A stretch of DNA of 64,000 nucleotides from Molanna angustata. Its lineage: Eukaryota > Arthropoda > Insecta > Trichoptera > Molannidae. Positions 55,966-64,000 of this stretch are shown one piece after another; positions within the stretch are counted from its first letter, which is position 1, and the number at the start of each line of letters is the position of its first letter. The notes beneath the pieces were generated by a model that made no database searches, had not been told where the DNA came from, and worked only from the letters and a program-made list of their open reading frames with translations. Position numbers and translations under genes: made by a program. The stretch lies in contig OY754982.1 in NCBI GenBank assembly GCA_963576475.1, positions 14,022,501 through 14,086,500 on the forward strand. The letters run 5' to 3'.

Positions 55966-57039
55966 GCAACATCTTATATGAGACCGTCATAATTTGTTAG
56001 ATCAACAGTGTCATCTGTGGTCCAAAACCCAATGCTTTCGACAGGTCGCTTGGAACATGACAGTTACATATCTGTGTTTTAAATAAAAATGATAACAGAT
56101 ATTAGTTTGTGCTCTGTCCGATAAATGACCACTAAACATTGAAGCTGGTGTAAAAAAATCCGTTGCTAAAAATATTCGAAAATAAGAATTCGCGACTGAT
56201 TTCCAGCAATCAACTTTCGTTTAATTTGAAGTTAAGCTGGTCACAGAAAGCGAATTGAATATATGAATATAACACACAAAGTTAAACACTGTCGTGTTGA
56301 AGCAGATAAAGTCTAATTATTGTAAAAACCACAAATACAAACCAACACGAACAGAAATAACATACAATATCCTTTCATTTTACTGCAGCATTCCTTGAAA
56401 AACTACTACAGCGGAACTGACTAATTTCTGAATTTATATTACAAAAAATATCTTTATTTTAATGGTATGTTCAGTATGCATCGTGGTATTTTGTTTTCTG
56501 TGGCAACAAAACGCTATAAAACTAAGTTAGTCTTGCGTGAAAAATCGTATGGAGAATGATATGGACAATGATAGTGTAGTGTATGTAAGAAATATTTACC
56601 CACACCATACGTGTTTTATCTACCTATAAAATATTTGGTCATTCTTGCATATATCTATGCTAAACAAAATAAAATAAAATGAAATAATTTGAATTTCTAA
56701 TAATTGTTTTTTAATGCACATAATGAGCTTTATAGCCGTAAAATGGGAATATCTATTTAAATCGAATATTTTAATAGTTGCATACACACAAACATAAACA
56801 TAAATAAAAATATGAATAAAATTCAATAATTAGATAGATAATGAACTTAATAAGAAGGCACAATTGATGAACGTTACATAAAGTGATCACATAAACCAGT
56901 CGTAAGCCCAGTAGGTTTCGTGAGTACCTGGTCCTCCTGTAATATTCCAACTTAATCTCTATTGAGATTTAAATCTTGTCATAAAAAAATTAATATTTAT
57001 ATAGTGTTGTGCCTTTTCGAAAACTACACAAAATGAGAA
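55966..57039. other. Spacer without a recognised gene
   Basis: AT-rich; 56943-57000 resembles 36505-36570. Confidence 0.4.
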
Positions 57040-57089
57040 ATTATTTATGCTAGTTGCATTTTACACAACATGCAACTAGTATAAATAAT
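57040..57089. repeat. Hairpin, 20-bp arms, 10-nt loop
   Basis: ATTATTTATGCTAGTTGCAT and, inverted with one mismatch, at 57070-57089. Compact enough for a miRNA-like or MITE-core hairpin. Confidence 0.85.
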
Positions 57090-57192
57090 GTCGATGGCGA
57101 AAATATGTATATTTGAAGAATACGTACCAAACTATAAACACTTAAACACAAATTAATAAATATTTTAAGATATTTTGATTTCTATATAAAAC

Positions 57193-57960
57193 ATGGCTTA
57201 CATTCACTCGTTGGATCAAATTCAGAAAAAATTCATTAAATATTCAAACTACCGTTGTAACAATACTTACCAACCTACTATACTAACTTCTTTGACCACG
57301 CGACGCACAATTTCAGACCTTATGTTCCTTCACAGTATACTAAATGGAAACATAGAATGCCATGAAATTCTTACCAATATCAAATTTAATACATCTACTA
57401 GCCGGACAAGACATACGTCACTTTTCTTCTCCAATATCTGTAAAACAAATGCTTCCAAAAAGCTCCGTATACAGAATGATAAACTTATTTAACTCTTATG
57501 AAAAAAACGCCGACATAGACATATTTTTTGATTCACATATAACATTCAAAAATAAACTTACATCTAACATCGTGAAATTATAACAATTAGGTACTGATTA
57601 ATTTTATTTTTCCCAACCACCCTCAGCAATATATTTTCTTTTTTTCTCAACTCATGAATCTGTCAATATATGTTCGTCTACACACACATGCACACCCTCT
57701 CTCACACACACACATACACACCCACACACTCACACTCTTTCTAGATATCTCTTTCACACACACACACATGTATGTATTACTCTTCTCTCATGCGCGCACC
57801 CACACGAATTCACACTTTTTTGTTGTATTATTTTGATATAAGGTATAGTACGTAAGAGGTACATGTTATTTTTGTATTTTTATTTATTTAATTTTAATAA
57901 TTGTATGCATGTACTGTGTGCTGTCCTTTGTAAAATAAAATAAAATAAATAAAATGTCAG
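57193..57960 (+). pseudogene. LINE C-terminus and 3' UTR
   Basis: 'IQKKFIKYSNYRC', 'LTTRRTISDLMFLHSILNGNIECHEILTNIKF', 'TSRTRHTSLFFSN', frameshift at about 57440, then 'INLFNSYEKNADIDIFFDSHITFKNKL' to a stop at 57581-57583. This is a Jockey/CR1-like C-terminus. The 3' UTR holds CA-rich stretches (57680-57770) and ends in AAAATAAAATAAATAAAATG near 57955. Confidence 0.78.
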
Positions 57961-58514
57961 GATAGGATAGTATGAAGGTTAGTTTTTTTGCCTACCCAGA
58001 ACATGAAAACAGAATGGTGGTATGTATGTATGTTGAGACATTGTGTACTGCCTTACAAATTGTATGAAGCGATGTCGTCACTAAATTCATTTTTTTTTAA
58101 ATAATGTTAAAGAAAGTTTGAGATGTACTACTACAGTGTTCATATTTTATATCTAGTTGGGGATTTTCGGCTTTTTCGATATTTTTAAAAACTTTAGAAA
58201 TATAGGCAGTTATACAAATAAATTTATCACAAAAAATTTTTTACAAATAAATTGTTTTTGAGAATTTCTTGAATTGTTTTAAAAAAACTTATTTGGTATT
58301 TTGTATTTCTCTATATGCTTACCAATTTTCAGCATTCTAGCTTTCATGGTTTTTGAGATATATGGAAAAATAAATTCAAAATACTTAATAGGCACAAAAG
58401 TTTTGTAGGCCTATAACTTTCTATATTTTTTTTATTTTTTGACTTCAAAGTTGGAAACACCGTGAAAAATATGGACCCGACGTACAAATCTCGGGTATCT
58501 TGGCTTGATACTTT
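57961..58514. other. Spacer without a recognised gene
   Basis: AT-rich, no signal. Confidence 0.4.
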
Positions 58515-58555
58515 GTCGATATGTTAAGAGAAATACATTCTCTTAACAAATCGAC
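58515..58555. repeat. Hairpin, 17-bp arms, 7-nt loop
   Basis: GTCGATATGTTAAGAGA (58515-58531) and TCTCTTAACAAATCGAC (58539-58555), one mismatch. Confidence 0.85.
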
Positions 58556-58747
58556 AGTTGGACAAATTTACCGTGTCAATGCGGTATATTTTTACGGTGT
58601 AAAGAGTCAAAATTAAAAATAAAAAATAAAATGTCGGATATAATCGTTTTTTTTCAAAAGTTCAGCATAACTGGTTTTATTTTAGACTATAATCAAATAG
58701 CAAAATTATATGGGGTTAGGTAACCAAAATTATAGTTTTACAATATG

Positions 58748-58972
58748 GAATTTTGTGACTGGCACTCGAAAAACTGAACGGTTTCTAGGAATTGAATGTA
58801 GCTTACTATGATAACGGCTTTGGCGAAAAAATAACCCCCTGAATGTACGTGGAGTTCAGAACTTTGACAACTTCAATAAATTCCTTGAGAATATAAATAG
58901 CTATAGTCAGTTTTGTATAGACTTAAATCTTCGTTGCTGGTCTCTCTGACTTTTGGACTTCCCATTTTTTTA
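58748..58972 (+). repeat. 225-bp direct repeat, copy 1
   Basis: Starts GAATTTTGTGACTGGC, ends CTTCCCATTTTTTTA. It looks identical to 59345-59569, offset 597. Confidence 0.95.
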
Positions 58973-59344
58973 TCACTTCCCATCATGACAAGATCATTGA
59001 CAGCTCTAAGAGAGGTTCTTGAACCATTGGAAACAACAGCGAAAGAGGTTGGATTAGAAATTAATGAAATCAAGACGAAACTAATGAAACAATCCAGAAA
59101 CTCAAGGAATAACCCTCTACGCAGCATTCAGTTTGGGGATCGAAACTTCGAGGTAGTATTTTCTTACCTGGGGTCAACCATAACCAAGAAAAATGAAGAC
59201 CACATAGAAATAATAAGAAGGATCACAACTGGTAACAAAACATTCTTCTCTCTGCTCCCGGTGCTTAAATCAAAAAGTGTTTACAGAAAAACAAAAATCA
59301 CCCTGTATGAGACTATAATAAGAATAGTGGTGACATATGGGAGC
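58973..59344 (+). pseudogene. LINE RT fragment with inverted YADD segment
   Basis: Plus reading from about 58999: 'LTALREVLEPLETTAKEVGLEINEIKTKLM', 'FSYLGSTITKKNEDHIEIIRRI', 'KITLYETIIRIVVTYGSE', the segment after the RT palm. Immediately before, on the opposite strand, 'NDLVMMGSD' (58973-58998) looks like the end of the Y-A-D-D-L-V box. So a small inversion separates adjoining parts of one RT. Confidence 0.75.
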
Positions 59345-59569
59345 GAATTTTGTGACTGGCACTCGAAAAACTGAACGGTTTCTAGGAATTGAATGTAGCT
59401 TACTATGATAACGGCTTTGGCGAAAAAATAACCCCCTGAATGTACGTGGAGTTCAGAACTTTGACAACTTCAATAAATTCCTTGAGAATATAAATAGCTA
59501 TAGTCAGTTTTGTATAGACTTAAATCTTCGTTGCTGGTCTCTCTGACTTTTGGACTTCCCATTTTTTTA
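59345..59569 (+). repeat. 225-bp direct repeat, copy 2
   Basis: See copy 1. Between the two lies only the 372-bp RT fragment. Confidence 0.95.
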
Positions 59570-59689
59570 CAGGACACGGAAATTTTAAAATTTATCTTCA
59601 CCGATTTAAAATTGCCTCCTCTGCCTCTTGTCAGTTCTATCAATACCCAGATTCTGTATCAGTAAAAGACGCTCTTATATAAATACATA

Positions 59690-60015
59690 CAAACCATCAT
59701 ACCATGTCTCTAGCGGGGTAAGCAGAGAGAACTGAAAGTCATATATTTCTATCCTGACACGCATCCATTGCTTCATCAACATTCATACATCGTCTCATAT
59801 AATGTTCGTCTGTTTTTCAAGCTTCTTACATGTCCCTTTTTCAGAATTTCTTTTTTTATTTATAATCGAGCCATCTTTTTCTTGGAAGATTCTTTTTTTC
59901 TTAGTAAGATGTTCCTCGTTCATTCTCTCCATGTGGCCAAACCATCTCAATTTGTTCGCTTTCATTTTATTGATTACATCTTTCTTTGTTCTGTATGCTT
60001 TCCTGCCCTCAATTA
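59690..60015 (-). pseudogene. RTE 3' fragment, copy 4 (old)
   Basis: On plus 'CCATCATACCATGTCTCTAG', 'GGGGTAAGCAGAGAGAAC', 'CATTCATACATCGTCTCAT', 'CATTCTCTCCATGTGGCCAAACC' follow the order of the RTE 3' end at 23800-24080, with many changes. On minus the 'WFGH' codons are still readable. Confidence 0.8.
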
Positions 60016-60440
60016 TTTCATCAATTGATTACTTAGCTAAATAATATATATTTTATTACCTACATATTTTTTTATGACATCATTATTTCTTTAATATTAT
60101 CGCCCTTATCAGTCACGGTTTGATTCTATGACGATGAAGAAATGATTTTTTAGACCTAACGTTTTAAAATGACACTCTAAATTTTGTTAGGTCAGAACGT
60201 CAACGTGATGATTTTGGTTGTAAAGGCATAAGGCTGAATTAAGTTAGAAAATGGAATACTGTGAATACGGTTTCCAATGAGCTCAGTGGATGCACTAGAA
60301 CAACCTAGTATAATAATAATTGTCTGACTTCATTGGTCGAAAAAATATTTTGACATGCTGCGACCTTTATTTAATTTGTACGGCTTAAATATACCTATAC
60401 CCAAAAACTATATTTGAGGTAAATCATGATATTACACGCC
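60016..60440. other. Spacer without a recognised gene
   Basis: No signal. Confidence 0.4.
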
Positions 60441-60442
60441 TT

Positions 60443-60778
60443 GATAGAGTTCGCAACGAGTACGTCAGAGGATCTTTTAAGGTAGCCCCAATAGAGGAGA
60501 AATTGAAATAGGGCAGACAGCGATTGTATAGCCATGTCATGCGAAGGGAGGACCCCCACTCCGTCAATACTGTGCTCGGTATCCCCTCAAAACCACGTGG
60601 AAGAGGCAGACCACCGGCGACATGGTGGATGAGTATCGAGCGGAGTCGAGAGGGAGCTGGCAGCACAAGGTGTCCCACAGGAGACGACCCAGAGTCGCAG
60701 ATCATGGCGACTGATGATTAGGAGGCCCGACCCCGGATGAACTGGGATAGAGGGGCAGGAAATGACGATGATGATACC
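60443..60778 (+). pseudogene. LINE C-terminus (family G), (GAT)n tail
   Basis: 'DRVRNEYVRGSFKVAPIEEKLK', a stop, 'RLYSHVMRREDPHSVNTVLGI', 'RGRGRPPATWW', then a decayed end. Tail is TGACGATGATGATA. Confidence 0.75.
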
Positions 60779-61123
60779 TTTTATCGGAGATTCTCAAATA
60801 ACATCATATGTAAATGAAATGCTAAAATTACTTTAAAAAATATCTCATTGTCAATATTTTCATTTGGCCTAGAAGGTAAAAATGTATTGATTCATATTAT
60901 TATATGTTGTTTTCATTCTAGAGAGATTGTATGACGCTTTGTCTTTTTATATTTTTAATAATAAATGAATTTCATCGTCATGAACTTTCATTGAGTAACA
61001 CCCTTATAAACACATATAATCCCAACTTTTTGTTTCATCCTTACAACCCGGGTCTTCTTAAGGTCCGAACCCTCGTATAATGTTATAATGGGCCCCAAGT
61101 CCTAAAAACTGGTATCCGTTACG
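60779..61123. other. Spacer
   Basis: No gene or repeat recognised. Confidence 0.4.
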
Positions 61124-61372
61124 CAGTGGCGTAGCTAAAAAGTATGGGCCCCCATGCAAAAATTAGAAATGGCCCTATAAGATTTTTAAAGCCCTCGTCC
61201 CTATATACATATATTTCTCGCAAATAGAATAATATTTGAAAAATCATTTATATGTTCTGGAAAAGTATTTTCATATTGATAATGCCTATTTTTTCGTATT
61301 TAATATTTAGAAATTTGAGTCCCATGTCCAGCTGTATCCTCATAACCCTGTTGATAAATCGCTACACCATTG
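61124..61372. mobile_element. Small MITE with CAGTGGCGTAGC ends
   Basis: CAGTGGCGTAGC (61124-61135) and, inverted, CAATGGTGTAGC (61361-61372), 10 of 12 alike, followed inward by GGGCCC-type text. CAGTGGCGTAGC is a common end of insect hAT-like MITEs. No clear flanking duplication. Confidence 0.55.
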
Positions 61373-61544
61373 CCCTTTTATACGTAGCGAAGTTAAAATA
61401 AACTTTTTAAACCACTAATGTGTCATTTGGTATAATCAATTTCAAAATAACTTCTTCATTCTCAGAACGGAATGTAACTGCGGTTATAAGTGATTAAATA
61501 CAAAGTAAATAGTAGGTACATGCAATTGTGAAGAAATTTTCCAA

Positions 61545-61925
61545 TAAATTCTTCTTCTTCTTCTTTTATTAGGCCCAGGGCCTGTTTTAAGCTGCATTTT
61601 CTTCGAGACCCCTCCGGTACGTTGTCTCGTGCTATCTTTGGGATCCTATCTTCGGACATACGGCTGACGTGTTCATTTCAGTACCTTCTTCTTTGGCGCC
61701 CCCATCTTACGATGTCCTCAGCTTCGCAGATTCTTTGAATCTCTGTATTTCTGACTCTATCACGAAGACTTTTGCCAGCTATGCATCGCAGTATTTTCAT
61801 TTCGCTGGTGCGCAGGAGTTGTTTGGTACGGACGGTATCAGCTCTGGATTCAATGGCGTATGTTAGGATGGGTCTGACGCATGTTTTGTAGATCCTCATT
61901 TTGCCCTTGGTGCTCATGTGTTTGT
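61545..61925 (-). pseudogene. LINE C-terminus (family D), (GAA)n tail
   Basis: 'MRIYKTCVRPILTYAIESRADTVRTKQLLRTSEMKILRCIAGKSLRDRVRNTEIQRICEAEDIVRWGRQRRRY', a frameshift, 'SEDRIPKIARDNVPEGSR', deletions, then the (GAA)n tail at 61550-61565. It closely resembles 49985-50361. Confidence 0.85.
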
Positions 61926-62912
61926 TCCTCCATATACTTTCCCTCAGACAGCCTTAGATTGCTGCAATCAATCTCCAATAAATTAATTCTGAAAATATAA
62001 ATAATCTTCTGTGAAAGTTTGAACAAAAGAGTAATTTTAGGAAATAGTTAGCTCGCTCTTTATCAGTATATTTAATACCCTTATTTCTAAATTAACCCTT
62101 GAAATATTCCAGTAATTAGTATTGTCGTGATATTGTTTTACCACCCTTAGGCGTTTCTCGTTAATAGAAAATTATTCAAGTTAATTTAACGAAAAATTCC
62201 TAGATCGTTACTGTCCGAGTCGTACCGTCCTATTAAAACCCTTCAGAAGACAAACTAGGGACGTGTCGCTAATTCAGACCTTTTCGCATATAAAAATTAA
62301 TGGTTAAGGAAATGGGCAATAGAGCGTTATATTCAACGAATCTAGGACAATTCATTTTCCAAATTATTTTACACAATTTATGTTTTTAATTAGTTTTTTT
62401 ACTCTCCACTGCATACTTCGTTATAGTGATGAATTGTGATTTCGCGTTTTTCATGGATTTTTACTGACCATTAAATTTCTTATCATGAATTATGCATTGA
62501 TGCAGTTACTATCGATATTTCTTAAAATTTTAACAAAGCCAAAGCTTTAAATTGATAACTATTTTATGGTTGCGACCTAAGTGCATTAAAATTACACCAT
62601 AAACACATGTTCCACTTTCCTCGCATGTAGGTTTTAATATATACAAAAAATATAGGATAGTCAATGAATTTATGAGATTTATCGTACATAAATACTTCAA
62701 GCCATACCTATTCGTCCCACTGCTGGTAATAGACCTCTTCTAAACTTTTCCGATGTATTCTATTTTGAGCTGTTTACTCCCATCCACGACCTGTAACCAC
62801 AATTCAGTAACTTTTTGAACTAAAAAAGGTATTTTGGGTCATTTTAACTTAATTTCGTATTCTGTAACTGACGTTCGTAAAACTAAAATCTATAAATATA
62901 GTACACCATAGA
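61926..62912. other. Spacer without a recognised gene
   Basis: No signal. Confidence 0.4.
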
Positions 62913-62954
62913 TAATTATTTGAACTCAAATTATCTATTGAGTTCAAATAATTA
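62913..62954. repeat. Hairpin, 17-bp perfect arms, 8-nt loop
   Basis: TAATTATTTGAACTCAA and TTGAGTTCAAATAATTA. Confidence 0.9.
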
Positions 62955-63470
62955 CGCATGCGTACTGCGCACTGTTCGGTCATGATTATTTATGTCATGA
63001 CGCCGTGATGACGCCTAACCTAACATTTCAATTGATGCTCTGATATTCTTTGGTTTTTATTTTCAACATAAACACGTGAAAATTATCCTTTTTTCCGTAC
63101 AGATGTTTTCAATTAAACTAAAATATCCAGGACTGCTGTGAAAATAACTAGTATGCTTCCAATTAGGTGTGAACTAAAATTAGGAACGTTTTGACAGTTG
63201 ATTCTACTAAAATGTGGTTATAAAATAGAGAATCGAACTAATACGTGACTTACTTGAAAAAATAACGTTCCTAAATCGGAATGTTCCTATTTCAACGTTA
63301 TATAAAGATAACTTGGATTAAGTAGAATAGAAACGCATCTATTTCAGCCGGAACGTTCTTAAAAAGTTATAGAATCGGACGTAGGTAATGTCAACTGTAC
63401 ACTCATCTAATGGTCTTCCTACGCCTCTTTCGTTGGTCCAGGGACAGGGACAGGGACCATTTTCGTATAT
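62955..63470. other. Spacer without a recognised gene
   Basis: No signal. Confidence 0.4.
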
Positions 63471-63472
63471 CA

Positions 63473-63601
63473 TCATCAGCAATGGCGCTACAGCCCGGTG
63501 TGAGCCATGGCCTCCTCAAGAAACTGCCTCCATTCCGCCCTGTCGACAGCAAGTCTCCTCCAATTTGTCTGTCCGATCGCTCTTACATCGCCCTCGTACA
63601 T
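63473..63601 (-). pseudogene. LINE 3' tail fragment (family A/B type)
   Basis: 37 codons on minus from 63601: 'IGQTNWRRLAVDRAEWRQFLEEAMAHTGL', stop at 63488-63490, then GTAGCGCCATTGCTGATGATGA. The same terminal signature as 12681 and 13568. Confidence 0.75.
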
Positions 63602-64000
63602 ACCTAAATAAATTAATTTATTGCAAGGTCATGTGTAATTCAGAAACTAGAAATCTTTTTTATCATCATAATTTTATGCAAAGGAACAGAGTTAATCAAA
63701 ATTTCGTAATATCAACATTTTCTCTTTCAGTTTTCGATAGATAAACGTGTAGTTTTCTGTGCAAAAATTAATTACGTTGGCATTTTGAGAAGATCAGATT
63801 CAGTGGAAAGATCCGACCGTGGCTTTAGTTAATACTTGGTCTAGCCTCGCATTTCACTCCCCGTCTTTGGGTTTTATTTGCAGCATCCATCACCCAACGT
63901 ACCACTGGTACCACAGTTCACACGACTTTCTGGGTCATTTTTAGACATGGCTTCAAGTTTTTGCCTACTTGCGCTCTGCACAAATTGAAATATGAGCTTT
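63602..64000. other. Right edge of window, no gene recognised
   Basis: About 400 bp without a coding or repeat signal that I can support. Confidence 0.4.

Noticed and set aside
58748..59569. A mini LTR element with 225-bp LTRs
   Set aside because: No TG...CA ends, no primer site and a LINE-type RT between; a duplication or rearrangement fits better.

Overview
This window is AT-rich insect-type genomic DNA made almost entirely of transposable elements and satellites. I recognise no single-copy host protein gene, rRNA or functional tRNA. The evidence for an insect (order not determined) is the combination of an RTE LINE with 'WFGH' and 'GRPRKSW' C-terminal blocks, several LINE tails with 'GRPKLRW' blocks, Jockey/CR1-like tails with an 'SARLWN' block, a CsRn1-type gypsy element with a CHCC Gag knuckle, piggyBac and mariner-like relics, long (TA)n and (AAAT)n arrays and many MITEs.

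Layout. 1-1.9 kb: AT-rich DNA with old repeat copies. 1.9-12.7 kb: an old LINE reverse transcriptase split by a 9,787-bp LTR element on the minus strand. Its 2,388-bp LTRs look identical, it has a Lys-type primer binding site, a polypurine tract and a 4-bp TGAT target duplication, but its 5-kb interior has no recognisable gag or pol; this is the layout of a LARD (large retrotransposon derivative). 13.4-16.3 kb: a hAT-like element holding LINE debris. 16.9-18.1 kb: two long (TA)n arrays around a 347-bp unit with perfect 67-bp inverted ends and Penelope-like sequence. 18.6-22.9 kb: LINE 3' ends and simple repeats. 23.8-26.6 kb: a 5'-truncated RTE LINE with one frameshift. 26.8-30.9 kb: gypsy/CsRn1 gag and pol, both open, with a candidate -1 frameshift site. 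30.9-33.3 kb: very AT-rich DNA and a candidate tRNA primer site.

33.3-42.7 kb: LINE tails and three copies of a MITE family, 'B', two of them facing each other. 43.8-45.8 kb: four successive tandem arrays, one apparently grown from a LINE 3' end. 47.0-48.3 kb: a 1,280-bp foldback element that is nearly all inverted repeat. 48.9-49.5 kb: a mariner-like deletion derivative inside another dispersed repeat. 50.4-53.6 kb: a fourth MITE-B copy split twice, once by an internally deleted piggyBac at TTAA and once by a composite of two different LINE fragments. 54.5-55.5 kb: an (AAAT)n field. 55.6-64 kb: a tRNA-like SINE head, more LINE tails, hairpins, a 225-bp direct repeat pair around a rearranged RT fragment, and a small hAT-like MITE.

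Functionally, the only plausibly near-active pieces are the gypsy gag/pol pair and the young non-coding LTR element, which would need proteins in trans. The rest reads as a stack of insertions whose relative order can be worked out from nesting.
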